DNA of 64,000 nucleotides from Oscillospiraceae bacterium (GCA_021199795.1 JAJQHJ010000003.1:124001-188000), one strand, 5' to 3'; positions 16,385 through 25,352 are shown, counted from the first letter of the stretch. Made by a program: numbers and translations. Notes: generated from the letters alone by a model not told the origin.

Positions 16385-17389
16385 TTACCACAAGGTCTCA
16401 AATTCGCCATTGAGATAGTTCACAGCGATGACAGAGCTGTCGCTTGAACCGGTATTAACCCAGACAAACACTCTCTGACTGTCGTTTCCACAGATAACGG
16501 CTTCTATCTCGCCCGAAAGCGCGATGTCTGTGATAATTTTGTCGTTTCCATAAATGTCTTTTACATACAGGTGATACCCGCTTTCGTCGCTGTAACCGGC
16601 AAAAACGTAGTATTCAACAATACCACCTACCTCATAGTCCGTTGTTTCATCAGAGTTGAAGTCAAACGACATCGAAATTGCGCCTGATGAAACGTCATAG
16701 ACATAAACAGCACCGCCCTCACTCATGTAAGCCGCCTCAACGCTCACTCTGAAGAACGGATCGGTGAATACGCAGTCTTCGGAGCTATAGAGTACACTCG
16801 TTTCGCCGGAGTCGAGATCATATCCGCAAAGTTCTGCAGTTTCAGAATTGCCAGATAGTATATACAAAACATCCGAATAGGGGCAAAGTCTGACATAGTC
16901 CGCTTCCGGAAGCTCATAGACCGCTTCGCACTCTCCCGAATCAAGAGAATATCTCATGACTTCTGCTGTTCCATCCTCGGAAAGCCCACTGATAAGGAAC
17001 CATCCCGAATGCATTACAAATTGCTTTTTGCTGAGATTTTCGGCTTCCGGCAATTCAAACTGCTTCACCTTGATGTTCTTTGATACAGAATAGAGCACGT
17101 TATCGCTGACGGTATAAACCCCGCCGTTGTAGTAACCCAAGTAGTGAATGCTTCCGAATCCGGAGCAATAAACCGCTGTATCGCCGGTGTCATTGTCATA
17201 GGCGTAAATATCAGTACCGCTGACGTAGTAATAGGCGTCGTCGCCCTCTGCAATCTGAGGATATCCCTCGCCATACTGGTCAAAATTCATATTTGAATCA
17301 GTGCTCAGGTCACTGGTCATTGAGCACCCACACAGCGACAGTCCTAAGACTGTCACCGTAATTATGATAAGTATATTTTTAATTTTCAT
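16385..17389 (-). CDS. Lipoprotein of unknown function (beta-propeller-like)
   Basis: A 334-residue lipoprotein with a signal peptide ending in LCGC, lipidated Cys22. The mature part is made of repeated strands such as DDAYYYVSGTDIYAYD and GDTAVYCSGFGSIHYLG, typical of DUF5050-like or other propeller domains that bind a partner on the cell surface. It is monocistronic, transcribed from a promoter whose -35 box abuts that of holA. The general look resembles the lipoprotein at 2583-3701, but sequence identity is not obvious. The function is unknown. Confidence 0.75.
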   Translation of the reverse strand: MKIKNILIIITVTVLGLSLCGCSMTSDLSTDSNMNFDQYGEGYPQIAEGDDAYYYVSGTDIYAYDNDTGDTAVYCSGFGSIHYLGYYNGGVYTVSDNVLYSVSKNIKVKQFELPEAENLSKKQFVMHSGWFLISGLSEDGTAEVMRYSLDSGECEAVYELPEADYVRLCPYSDVLYILSGNSETAELCGYDLDSGETSVLYSSEDCVFTDPFFRVSVEAAYMSEGGAVYVYDVSSGAISMSFDFNSDETTDYEVGGIVEYYVFAGYSDESGYHLYVKDIYGNDKIITDIALSGEIEAVICGNDSQRVFVWVNTGSSDSSVIAVNYLNGEFETLW

Positions 17390-17431
17390 TGTGGTTTCAG
17401 ATCCTTACTGTAAAAATGTGCGTTGTATATT

Positions 17432-17460
17432 ATTATAGTCCGCTTTTGCAATAAAGTCAA
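17432..17460 (-). promoter_or_regulatory. Sigma-A promoter of the 17389 lipoprotein gene
   Basis: Minus strand TTGACT (17455-17460) and TATAAT (17432-17437), 17-bp spacer. It lies back to back with the holA promoter, one base between the two -35 boxes. Confidence 0.75.
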
Positions 17461-17461
17461 C

Positions 17462-17490
17462 TTGCAAAACGGGGGATAATGTATTATAAT
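17462..17490 (+). promoter_or_regulatory. Sigma-A promoter of holA operon
   Basis: TTGCAA (17462-17467) and TATAAT (17485-17490), 17-bp spacer; start near 17497. Confidence 0.75.
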
Positions 17491-17519
17491 GGTTGCATCA
17501 AGTGATTGGAGGCGACCTC

Positions 17520-18572
17520 ATGCCCTATATGTCAGATACAGAACTAATAAAGTCAATAAGAAAGGGAGACATACGCCCGGTGTATTTTTTCTGGGGAAAG
17601 GATGTCGCCTCGACTGAGAATATCGCAAAAAAGCTCCGGGACAAGCTTCTTCCGAATGACCAGAGAGACCTTAATTATCACTTTATAACCGGTTCCGACT
17701 TCTCAGCCTCTGAGCTTTCCGATATTGCCGAGGCTCTTCCGATTTTCGCTGACAGAACCGTCACTCTCATAAACGATCTTAATGCCGACAACCTGAAAAA
17801 AGACGAGCAGAACACACTTTTCAAAGCAATCTCAGATCTCGATCCCGAGACAACCACATTTATATTCTATACAACCGGCGTCGACCTTGCCGGGGGCAAA
17901 AAAGCACTCACTCCGAAGAATAAGAAGCTATGCGATCATATCTCAAAGTGCGGCGGCATAGTCACTGAATTCCCGCAGAAAAAGCCGAATGAGCTTGTAA
18001 ACCACATTAATTCAAAACTTACTCCCGCTGGCTGTTTTATGTCACCTAAGAATGCTGAATACCTCGCCAGCCTCCAGAATTGTAGCATACTCATGATAGA
18101 TAACGAGCTTGACAAGCTCTCTTCGTATGCAGGTTCTGGCGAAATAACAAGGGAAATGATCGACCTCCTGGTCTCCGACCAGCTCGAAACCGACGCCTAT
18201 AAGCTTTCCCGGGCAGTCCTTTCCGGAAAAGGCGGCGAAGCGTTCAAAACCTTAGATAAGCTCTATTCAAGGCAGGCTGAGCCTATAGTTCTCCTGTCAG
18301 TGATTTCCGGCTCATTTATGGATTTATATCGTGCCAAAACCGCAGTGATAGGTGGCTATCATCAAGACGACGTCGTAAGAGATTTCGCATATCGCGGTAG
18401 GGAATTTGCCGTCAAAAACGCTTTCCGGGATTGCATGAGTATACCTCTTGAGAAGCTTCGCTATGGCTTGGGAATTCTTTCCCAGTGCGACATCGACATG
18501 AAATCAAAGCACACCGACCCGAAGATACTTCTTGAAGAAGCCATCAGCAAAATTCTCTTCTACAGGAGGTAG
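17520..18572 (+). CDS. holA: DNA polymerase III subunit delta
   Basis: A 350-residue clamp-loader subunit that opens the beta clamp and loads it on DNA. The N-terminal domain has the typical PVYFFWGKD start and the ALPIFADRTVTLINDL segment used for clamp contact. The middle carries the TTFIFYTTG strand and a degenerate AAA+ fold without a Walker A. The C-terminal collar includes LGILSQCDIDMKS. I chose ATG 17520, preceded by TTGGAGGCG, over an upstream TTG that is too close to the promoter. The RNase M5 gene follows by three bases. Confidence 0.9.
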   Translation: MPYMSDTELIKSIRKGDIRPVYFFWGKDVASTENIAKKLRDKLLPNDQRDLNYHFITGSDFSASELSDIAEALPIFADRTVTLINDLNADNLKKDEQNTLFKAISDLDPETTTFIFYTTGVDLAGGKKALTPKNKKLCDHISKCGGIVTEFPQKKPNELVNHINSKLTPAGCFMSPKNAEYLASLQNCSILMIDNELDKLSSYAGSGEITREMIDLLVSDQLETDAYKLSRAVLSGKGGEAFKTLDKLYSRQAEPIVLLSVISGSFMDLYRAKTAVIGGYHQDDVVRDFAYRGREFAVKNAFRDCMSIPLEKLRYGLGILSQCDIDMKSKHTDPKILLEEAISKILFYRR

Positions 18573-18575
18573 CCC

Positions 18576-19172
18576 ATGCAACAGCTAAAGCTGCATATAA
18601 ACGGCGCAATAGTGGTCGAGGGCAAATATGACAAGGCTAAAGTCTCCCGTCTCGTAGATTGCCCGATAGTGGTTGTGAACGGCTTCGGTGTGTTCAAGGA
18701 TAACGAAACCGTAAAACTCCTCAGATATTATTCCGAAAACGGCGGCATCATAATCCTTACAGACAGCGACTCTGCCGGATTCCGGATCCGTGGTCACATA
18801 AAGGGCATAATTCCGAACGGCAACGTCCGTTGCGCATATATTCCGGACATCTACGGCAAAGAAAAGCGCAAGCCTGCACCATCAGCTGAGGGAAAGCTCG
18901 GAGTTGAGGGAATGCCGGACAGCGTCCTCCTCGAAGTCCTGAAGCCTTTTTCGGAAGAGCAGGAAATGACAGATAGCCGCCTTGTCACCAGAATGGATTT
19001 CTATGAAGACGGCTTCACCGGTCGACCTGATTCATCATCCCGTCGGGATAAGCTCAAGCGTAGGTTGGGTTTGCCCGAAAGGCTCAATCCGAATGGACTT
19101 TTGGAAGCTATCAACCGTACAGTTGGCTACGAAAAATACCGCGAGGTCGCGGATGAAATAAACAAAGGATAA
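18576..19172 (+). CDS. rnmV: Ribonuclease M5-like TOPRIM nuclease
   Basis: A 198-residue protein with an N-terminal TOPRIM fold: the catalytic Glu in AIVVEGKYDK and the acidic pair in IILTDSDSAGFRIR. RNase M5 matures 5S rRNA in Firmicutes. The length is normal, and the family usually starts with this motif. It sits three bases after holA and nine bases before the MBOAT gene, so all are probably read together. No 5S gene is nearby. A more general TOPRIM-nuclease role cannot be excluded, but the similarity to RNase M5 is convincing. Confidence 0.85.
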   Translation: MQQLKLHINGAIVVEGKYDKAKVSRLVDCPIVVVNGFGVFKDNETVKLLRYYSENGGIIILTDSDSAGFRIRGHIKGIIPNGNVRCAYIPDIYGKEKRKPAPSAEGKLGVEGMPDSVLLEVLKPFSEEQEMTDSRLVTRMDFYEDGFTGRPDSSSRRDKLKRRLGLPERLNPNGLLEAINRTVGYEKYREVADEINKG

Positions 19173-19180
19173 CATAAAAA

Positions 19181-20575
19181 ATGGTCTTTTCAAGCGTAGA
19201 ATTTCTTTTCTATTTTCTGCCGATAGCCCTGATTCTCTGCTGTGCCGTCCCTATGAAGTTCAAAAACCCCATGCTGGCACTGACAGGGCTTGTTTTCTAT
19301 GCCTGGGGAGAACCGATATATGTCGTAGTCCTCATCATAACTGCGATAATCAACTATGTCGCAGGCATTCTGATGTTGAAATCTGAGAACAGGCGCAAGC
19401 TGGTTCTCATACTCTCAATCATACTCAACCTTGCGATTCTCTTTATATTCAAGTACACCTCATTCGCAGTCACAACGATAAATTCAATCTTCAATATCTC
19501 GATACCCGATCCCGGTCTGCAACTGCCAATAGGCATTTCGTTCTTCACATTCCAGAGTATGTCCTACACAATCGACGTGTACAGAGGAACCAGCAAGCCG
19601 CAACGCAACTTCGTCAACTTCTTTGCCTATATCGCCATGTTCCCGCAGATAGTGGCGGGACCAATTGTCAAGTATCAGGATGTAGAGGAACAGTTAAATC
19701 AGCGCACAGTATCTCTCTCAAAATTCTCCGAGGGTGTGACAATATTCGTTTTCGGTCTTGCCAAGAAGGTCCTCCTCGCCAACAACATCGGCACCATCTG
19801 GACTGAAATAAAGGCTATGGACTATTCTGAAATGCCAGCCCTGACCGCCTGGATCGGCATAATCTCGTTCACATTCCAGATTTATTTTGACTTCTCCGGC
19901 TATTCTGACATTGCAATTGGCTTGGGCAAGATGCTAGGCTTTGATTTTATGGAGAACTTCAACCTCCCATACCTCTCAAAGTCAGTTTCTGAATTCTGGC
20001 GACGCTGGCACATCAGCCTCGGCTCCTGGTTCAGGGAGTACGTCTATTTTCCCCTTGGAGGGAGCAGGGAGGGGAAACTCAAAACCGTCCGCAATCTCCT
20101 CATAGTTTGGCTTTTAACAGGTCTCTGGCATGGCGCAAGCTGGAATTTCGTCCTCTGGGGCTTGTGGTTCGGAATCCTCATAGTAATCGAACACCTTGGC
20201 TTCTCAAAAGTCTTGAAGAAGCTCCCGAAACCCATTTCCTGGCTCTACACCATGCTTGCAGTAGTAATCGGCTGGGTGTTCTTTGATACAGATTCGCTCT
20301 CCCTCGGAGTTCAATACCTTGGCGCAATGTTCGGAGCAGGCGGAAGCTTCCTGAATTCCCAGAGCTCAGCCCTCCTTGCGGAAGCGGCGATCCCTCTGGC
20401 ACTATGCCTCTTCTTCTCATCAGGAGCTACTGGCAACTATATCTCCCGACTTGGAGGCAAGGACTCCAAGGTCGTTATGGCTATAACCCCCATTGCCACA
20501 GCTGCACTCCTCATAGCCTGCACGGCTTATCTCGTCAACTCAAGCTACAATCCGTTCCTATACTTCAATTTCTAA
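19181..20575 (+). CDS. MBOAT-family O-acyltransferase (AlgI-like)
   Basis: A 464-residue polytopic membrane enzyme. The MBOAT/AlgI marks are the FWRRWHISLGSW motif with its conserved Trp/His, the FREYVYFPLGGSR loop, and the catalytic His in LTGLWHGASWNF. Such proteins pass acetyl groups across the membrane to a surface polysaccharide or other wall polymer. The gene downstream codes for a DHHW/AlgX-like periplasmic-type esterase partner, the usual pairing for polymer O-acetylation. It is probably the third gene after holA and rnmV. The polymer acetylated is not shown by context. Confidence 0.92.
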   Translation: MVFSSVEFLFYFLPIALILCCAVPMKFKNPMLALTGLVFYAWGEPIYVVVLIITAIINYVAGILMLKSENRRKLVLILSIILNLAILFIFKYTSFAVTTINSIFNISIPDPGLQLPIGISFFTFQSMSYTIDVYRGTSKPQRNFVNFFAYIAMFPQIVAGPIVKYQDVEEQLNQRTVSLSKFSEGVTIFVFGLAKKVLLANNIGTIWTEIKAMDYSEMPALTAWIGIISFTFQIYFDFSGYSDIAIGLGKMLGFDFMENFNLPYLSKSVSEFWRRWHISLGSWFREYVYFPLGGSREGKLKTVRNLLIVWLLTGLWHGASWNFVLWGLWFGILIVIEHLGFSKVLKKLPKPISWLYTMLAVVIGWVFFDTDSLSLGVQYLGAMFGAGGSFLNSQSSALLAEAAIPLALCLFFSSGATGNYISRLGGKDSKVVMAITPIATAALLIACTAYLVNSSYNPFLYFNF

Positions 20576-20594
20576 AGAAAGGCAGGACATAACG

Positions 20595-21731
20595 ATGAAA
20601 AAAGTAGTCCAGATTCTCAATATCGTCGTTTTCCTCGGCTTTCTTGTTGTGCTCGCCGTGGTCTCTTTAGTTGTGCCCGAGGACGACTTCTCAGAAACTG
20701 AGAACCGCTATCTGGCAGAAATGCCCGACTTCACTGTCTCCGATTGGTTTTCAGGGAATTATGCCGAAGACCTGACCTCCTGGCTCGACGACCATTTCGC
20801 CATGCGCTCGAACTGGATAATGCTTCACACCAGCCTTGAGCTCCTCCAGGGCAGAAACGAGGTCAACGATATCTATATCGCCGGGGATCGTCTTCTTGAG
20901 CTCACCGACGAAATCGACTATTCAGTTGTGGACAGTTCCCTTGAAGCAATTTCGTATCTCAGCAGCCTCACCGACACCCCGGTTTACGTCATGCTTGTCC
21001 CGACTGCCGCGGAAATCTATTCCGACGAGGTCTCCTACACTCAGAAGAAAGTCAGCCAGCGTGAACTCATCACCTATGCCTACGACTACATTTCTGAGAA
21101 TTCTTCCGCCCTGACGATAGACGTCTACAGCACGCTCTACTCCAGCCGTGATGAGTATATCTACTACCGCACCGACCATCACTGGACCTCGAAAGGTGCC
21201 TATCTTGCCTATTTTGCAGCTGCCGATACCATGGGCTATACCGCCTCAACTCTTGACAAGTTTGACGTAAGATATGCCTCCCACAGCTTCTATGGCTCGC
21301 TTCACTCAAGCGTCCTCTACAGCGGCATCGAAGCTGACACCATTGAGTTCTACCTGAGCAACACCCGCACGGTTTCCAAAATCTCAACTGACGAAGATGG
21401 GAACACCGTTTATTCAAGCGTCTTCGATGAGAGCTATCTTTCAAGGAAAGACAAATACCTCTGCTACCTCGGTGAGAACGTCGGAAAGACAGAGGTCGTC
21501 TCCGACTCGACCGGCGGCAAGCTCTTAGTCATCAAGGACTCCTACGCCAACTGCTTCATCCCGTTCCTTGCAGAAAACTATTCCGACATCACTGTCCTTG
21601 ACCTGAGATATCTCACGAACCCCACCACCGCTATAGGCAACCTTTCAGAATACGACGCCGTCCTCATCCTCTACAATGCCTCAAATTTCTCCGAGGACAC
21701 CAATCTCCCGAAGCTGAAGCTCATAAAATGA
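20595..21731 (+). CDS. DHHW-family (AlgX/AlgJ-like) exported protein
   Basis: A 378-residue protein with one N-terminal membrane anchor (about residues 5-27) and an extracytoplasmic SGNH-like domain. The family motif is TDHHWTSKGAYLAY, and a late KDSYANCF segment probably supplies the serine nucleophile region. It is 19 bases behind the MBOAT gene. Together they should transfer acetyl groups to a surface polysaccharide, with MBOAT bringing the acetyl group out and this protein attaching it. The substrate is unknown. Confidence 0.88.
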   Translation: MKKVVQILNIVVFLGFLVVLAVVSLVVPEDDFSETENRYLAEMPDFTVSDWFSGNYAEDLTSWLDDHFAMRSNWIMLHTSLELLQGRNEVNDIYIAGDRLLELTDEIDYSVVDSSLEAISYLSSLTDTPVYVMLVPTAAEIYSDEVSYTQKKVSQRELITYAYDYISENSSALTIDVYSTLYSSRDEYIYYRTDHHWTSKGAYLAYFAAADTMGYTASTLDKFDVRYASHSFYGSLHSSVLYSGIEADTIEFYLSNTRTVSKISTDEDGNTVYSSVFDESYLSRKDKYLCYLGENVGKTEVVSDSTGGKLLVIKDSYANCFIPFLAENYSDITVLDLRYLTNPTTAIGNLSEYDAVLILYNASNFSEDTNLPKLKLIK

Positions 21732-21770
21732 CCCTTTTGAAAATATTTTTCTAAATCCCTCGAATGTCTA

Positions 21771-21800
21771 TTGACAAAGAGGGATGTTTTATGTTATAAT
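21771..21800 (+). promoter_or_regulatory. Sigma-A promoter of the ubiquitin-domain gene
   Basis: TTGACA (21771-21776) and TATAAT (21795-21800), perfect hexamers, 18-bp spacer; start near 21807. The strength suggests substantial expression. Confidence 0.8.
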
Positions 21801-21807
21801 TAGATGA

Positions 21808-21840
21808 GAGAATTAAAATAAGTGAGTACTTATTATTCTC
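21808..21840 (+). promoter_or_regulatory. 5'-terminal hairpin of the ubiquitin-domain mRNA
   Basis: AATAAGT (21817-21823) pairs perfectly with ACTTATT (21828-21834) around a GAGT loop. The outer GAGAAT (21808-21813) pairs with ATTCTC (21835-21840) across a three-base bulge. It starts at the predicted +1. It could protect the mRNA from 5' decay. Confidence 0.55.
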
Positions 21841-21867
21841 AAGACCAATCATAAGGAGGCGCATTTT

Positions 21868-23397
21868 ATGAGGAAAAAGGTTTTGGCTATTATTTTGAGC
21901 GTATGTGTGGCGGTGTGTTTACTTACAGTAAATGTAATGGCTATGCAGATTTTTGTGAAAACACTGTCAGGCAAGACAATAACTTTAGATGTTGAACCGG
22001 CAAATACTATTGAAAACGTTAAACAAAAGATTCAGGATAAAGAGGGCTATTTGCCGGAAACGCAACGGTTAATTTATGCTGGCAAAGAATTAGAAGATGG
22101 CAAAACTCTTGCAGATTACAATATACAAAAGGAATCAACTATCCATCTTGTGCTGCGTATTGCTGACTATGTTAATGTAGTATCAGCAACGCTTTATGAC
22201 GGTCAGTACACCACTGACGGTATTTCCTCCGTAACAGTTACTGAAAGTACGCCACTTCCCACAACCGGGGGATATGCCTATTATAGTGATGGTGTGCTAT
22301 ACCTCAATAATTTTGAACTAAGCTTTGAATTCACCCAATCAGGTGCACTGATTGACTTAGGTGATAACGATGTAACCATAGATTTGTGCAATTCTGCCTC
22401 TTCTATTCTGGGAACGCAGGTTGCAATCACCACCGGAGGAAGTGTAACTATCAAAAATGGCAGTTTGTCCATAGGTGCATCTGATTATCAACTGAGTTCG
22501 GCGATTTATGCCACGGAAGATATCACTCTTGAGAATGTCACTTTTGTCTCATATAGCACCGGTAGCGCAATACATTCTTATGGCGGTAATATAACTTTAA
22601 CTAACAGCTCTGTTACAACAAATGAAGTAATCGACGCCGGCAACAATGTTGTGATTACAGACAGCGTAGTATCTGCAACTGCAACCAGATCCACATACGC
22701 AATAGCCGGCTACGGCGAAGTAACAATCAGTGGCAATGTTGACGTTACCGTTAACGGTGGCATTTTTGCGGCTGATGGCACAAGGGTCACTGCGCCAAGT
22801 GATAATTCTTTAGAAATTCACATGGGTGAATCGGCAGAAAACAACATGACTGTAACGCTTTTACCGGATGCTTCCTTGCAGGACAATCACGGAGTGTTTG
22901 AGGACTACGAATATATAACAATCAAATCTGCTGGCACACACTTCCATTCCTACACATCAACAGTCACAACAGAAGCCACATGTACCACAGATGGAGTTAT
23001 GACATATACATGTTCGTGTGGTGACAGCTATACCGAGGTTATTCCGGCAACCGGACATAGTTATGTGGTAACAGACTTCACCTGGGCTAGCGATTATAAG
23101 TCCGCAATGGTCAGGGTCGTTTGTACTGAATGTGGAGAAGAGCATGTGGAAACGGTAGATGAAGATATTTCGGAGTACATATCAGCGCAAACCGCAACTG
23201 AAACCACTGAGGAAGAAACCACCGAAGAAGTCGTAATCGATGAACCAGTCGAAGACACCGACACCGAAACCGAGCCGGATGAAGAGCCGGAAGAGACTGA
23301 AACTCCGGCGGAGACCAATCCGACAACCGGCATTGTGCTGGCAATGCTTCCGATGGCAATAGCACTTGCGGCAACTATGGCAGGGAAGAAAAAGTGA
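21868..23397 (+). CDS. Secreted, wall-anchored protein with an N-terminal eukaryote-like ubiquitin domain
   Basis: A 509-residue protein. Residues 1-25 are a signal peptide ending VMA. Residues 26-97 match ubiquitin positions 1-72; compared with human ubiquitin from memory I count 58 of 72 identical. All seven ubiquitin lysines, Leu8, Ile44, His68 and Val70 are kept, but the RLRGG tail is replaced by RIADY, so normal conjugation is impossible. Residues about 105-340 are beta-rich with regular strand turns, like a parallel beta-helix. Then come two Cys-pair segments ([21 protein letters not shown]), an acidic Thr/Glu linker, and NPTTG-hydrophobic-GKKK, a sorting-like tail. The codons are more AT-rich than in neighbouring genes. 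A host-directed role, such as binding host ubiquitin-binding proteins, is inference. Confidence 0.92.
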   Translation: MRKKVLAIILSVCVAVCLLTVNVMAMQIFVKTLSGKTITLDVEPANTIENVKQKIQDKEGYLPETQRLIYAGKELEDGKTLADYNIQKESTIHLVLRIADYVNVVSATLYDGQYTTDGISSVTVTESTPLPTTGGYAYYSDGVLYLNNFELSFEFTQSGALIDLGDNDVTIDLCNSASSILGTQVAITTGGSVTIKNGSLSIGASDYQLSSAIYATEDITLENVTFVSYSTGSAIHSYGGNITLTNSSVTTNEVIDAGNNVVITDSVVSATATRSTYAIAGYGEVTISGNVDVTVNGGIFAADGTRVTAPSDNSLEIHMGESAENNMTVTLLPDASLQDNHGVFEDYEYITIKSAGTHFHSYTSTVTTEATCTTDGVMTYTCSCGDSYTEVIPATGHSYVVTDFTWASDYKSAMVRVVCTECGEEHVETVDEDISEYISAQTATETTEEETTEEVVIDEPVEDTDTETEPDEEPEETETPAETNPTTGIVLAMLPMAIALAATMAGKKK

Positions 23398-23415
23398 AAA
23401 AATATCAAAAAACAC

Positions 23416-23444
23416 TTGCAATCCCTCAAAACACGTGATATAAT
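23416..23444 (+). promoter_or_regulatory. Sigma-A promoter of rpsB-tsf
   Basis: TTGCAA (23416-23421) and TATAAT (23439-23444), 17-bp spacer. It begins 19 bases after the ubiquitin-domain gene stops, with no terminator visible between them. Confidence 0.8.
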
Positions 23445-23456
23445 ATTACCGCAATT

Positions 23457-23518
23457 CGCACGCATGGGTTTTGCTGTGGTTCCCGGGAGTCCCGGGTGAA
23501 AGCAAGGTAACCTGTGCG
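23457..23518 (+). promoter_or_regulatory. Structured rpsB leader RNA
   Basis: Nested pairings fold the leader: CGCAC (23457-23461) with GTGCG (23514-23518), GGTT (23467-23470) with AACC (23509-23512), TTGCT (23471-23475) with AGCAA (23501-23505), and an apical CCCGGG/CCCGGG hairpin (23482-23496). It lies at the start of the transcript, where an autoregulatory site for protein S2 would be expected. I do not recognise it as a named RNA family. Confidence 0.65.
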
Positions 23519-23556
23519 GAGGATTAAAATTAAAAACCAAATTAGGAGGAACTACA

Positions 23557-24324
23557 ATGTCAGTAGTATCAATGAAACAGCTTCTTGAAGCTGGTGTACA
23601 TTTCGGTCACCAGACAAGAAGATGGAACCCGAAGATGGCTCCCTACATCTTCACAGAAAGAAACGGAATCTATATCATCGATCTTCAGAAGACCGTGAAG
23701 AAGCTTGACGAAGCTTACATGTTCTTAAGAGACGTTTCCGCTAACGGCGGCGAGGTTCTCTTTGTCGGAACCAAGAAGCAGGCTGGCGACTCGATCAAGG
23801 AAGAGGCAACAAGAGCCGGTGCTCATTATGTAAATGCCCGTTGGCTCGGCGGTATGATGACCAACTTCGAGACCATCAAGACAAGAATCGCACGTCTTGA
23901 GCAGCTCCACAAGATGGAGTCTGACGGCACATTCGAACTTCTCCCGAAGAAAGAAGTTGCAAAGCTCACCCTCGAAATCGAGAAGCTTGAGAAGTATCTC
24001 GGCGGTATCAAGACCATGGAGAAGCTTCCCGCTGCACTCTTCATCGTTGACCCGAAGCGCGAGAAGATCGCTGTTTCTGAAGCAAGAAAATTAGGTATTC
24101 CGATAGTTGCTATCGTAGATACCAACTGCGACCCCGACGAGGTTGATTATGTAATCCCCGGTAACGATGACGCTATAAGAGCTGTCAAGCTCATTTCCAG
24201 CGCAATGGCTGATGCCATCATCGAGGGCAGACAGGGCGAGGCTAACGCTGCAGCTGAAGAGAATGATGCTGACGCATCTGGTGAAGAAGCAGCTCCCGCA
24301 GAAGAGGCTCCTGTAGAAGAGTAA
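23557..24324 (+). CDS. rpsB: 30S ribosomal protein S2
   Basis: A 255-residue ribosomal protein of the small subunit. The start [22 protein letters not shown] and the later [14 protein letters not shown] and [21 protein letters not shown] are the S2 hallmarks. The C-terminus has an Ala/Glu-rich acidic tail from about residue 228, common in Clostridia. AGGAGGA sits eight bases before the ATG. It is followed by tsf in the usual bacterial order. The folded leader suggests feedback control. Confidence 0.98.
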   Translation: MSVVSMKQLLEAGVHFGHQTRRWNPKMAPYIFTERNGIYIIDLQKTVKKLDEAYMFLRDVSANGGEVLFVGTKKQAGDSIKEEATRAGAHYVNARWLGGMMTNFETIKTRIARLEQLHKMESDGTFELLPKKEVAKLTLEIEKLEKYLGGIKTMEKLPAALFIVDPKREKIAVSEARKLGIPIVAIVDTNCDPDEVDYVIPGNDDAIRAVKLISSAMADAIIEGRQGEANAAAEENDADASGEEAAPAEEAPVEE

Positions 24325-24360
24325 TTTAGATATAACGATAGCAAGAAAGGAATCTTTACT

Positions 24361-25272
24361 ATGGCTAATATAACCGCAAAGGACGTTGCAACTCTCAGAG
24401 AGAGAACCGGCGTCGGCATGATGGATTGCAAGAAGGCTCTCGTAGAGGCTGACGGCGATTTCGAGCAGGCAATAGTTATTTTAAGAGAAAAGGGTCTCGC
24501 ATCCCAGGCTAAGAAAGCAGGAAGAGTTTCCGCTGAGGGCTTGGTTGAGGCTTTCGTAGAGAATGGCGTTGGCGTAGTTGTTGAGGTTAACTCCGAGACC
24601 GACTTCGTCGCTAATACAGACCAGTTCAAGGCTTTCGTCAAGACTGTTGCAAAGACAATAGTCGCTGAGAACCCTGCAGGTGTCGAAGCACTCAAGGCTT
24701 GCAAGGCTGTAGGCTCTGAAATGACCGTTCAGGAAGAGCTCCAGGAGCTGTTCTTAAAGATCAGAGAGAACATCCAGATCAGACGCTTCACCCGTCTCGA
24801 GGGCGACCTCGTTTCATATGTCCATGGCGAGGGCAGAATCGGCGTTTTGGTTCAGCTCGACACCGACCTCGGCGACAAGGCTTATGCTTGCGGTAAGGAC
24901 TGCGCTTTGCAGATCGCTGCTATGAGCCCGGCTTACCTTGATAGAGCTTCCGTTCCCGCTGACGTTCTCGAGGGCGAAAAGAAGATCGTCATGGCTCAGA
25001 TGGCTGAGGATCCCAAGATGGCTAACAAGCCCGAGGCTGTTCTTGCAAAGATCGCAGAGGGTAAGCTTGGTAAGTATTACACCGAAAACTGCCTCCTCGA
25101 GCAGGAATTCGTCAAGGATGGCGACTACACTGTCGGCAAGTATGTTGAGAAGTGCGCCAAGGATCTCGGCGGCAAGATTGCAGTCAAGCAGTTTGTCCGC
25201 TATGAGAGAGGCGAGGGAATCGCCAAGAAAGAAGAGAACTTCGCTGAAGAGATCGCTTCTATGATCAAGTAA
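24361..25272 (+). CDS. tsf: Elongation factor Ts
   Basis: A 303-residue nucleotide exchange factor that releases GDP from EF-Tu. The N-terminal UBA-like domain includes LRERTGVGMMDCKKAL and the core has NSETDFVANTDQF, which contacts EF-Tu. The length and order after rpsB are standard. AAGAAAGGA precedes the start, and a strong terminator lies 14 bases after the stop. Confidence 0.98.
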   Translation: MANITAKDVATLRERTGVGMMDCKKALVEADGDFEQAIVILREKGLASQAKKAGRVSAEGLVEAFVENGVGVVVEVNSETDFVANTDQFKAFVKTVAKTIVAENPAGVEALKACKAVGSEMTVQEELQELFLKIRENIQIRRFTRLEGDLVSYVHGEGRIGVLVQLDTDLGDKAYACGKDCALQIAAMSPAYLDRASVPADVLEGEKKIVMAQMAEDPKMANKPEAVLAKIAEGKLGKYYTENCLLEQEFVKDGDYTVGKYVEKCAKDLGGKIAVKQFVRYERGEGIAKKEENFAEEIASMIK

Positions 25273-25285
25273 TCAAAACCATTAT

Positions 25286-25317
25286 AAAGAGCTTGCCACC
25301 CTGGCAGGCTCTTTTTT
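25286..25317 (+). terminator. Intrinsic terminator of rpsB-tsf
   Basis: AAAGAGCTTGCCA and TGGCAGGCTCTTT form a 13-bp stem (one G-T pair) around CCC, followed by six Ts. Confidence 0.9.
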
Positions 25318-25323
25318 ATTATG

Positions 25324-25352
25324 TTGACTTTTAAGCCTGGGTGTTATAAAAT
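25324..25352 (+). promoter_or_regulatory. Sigma-A promoter of the two-component operon
   Basis: TTGACT (25324-25329) and TAAAAT (25347-25352), 17-bp spacer; followed by GGGGAGG before ATG 25384. Confidence 0.7.

Noticed and set aside
23094-23540. 148-codon minus-strand frame opposite the end of the ubiquitin-domain gene
   Set aside because: It mirrors the Glu/Thr-rich linker (Ser/Val repeats) and covers the rpsB promoter and leader; no start signals.
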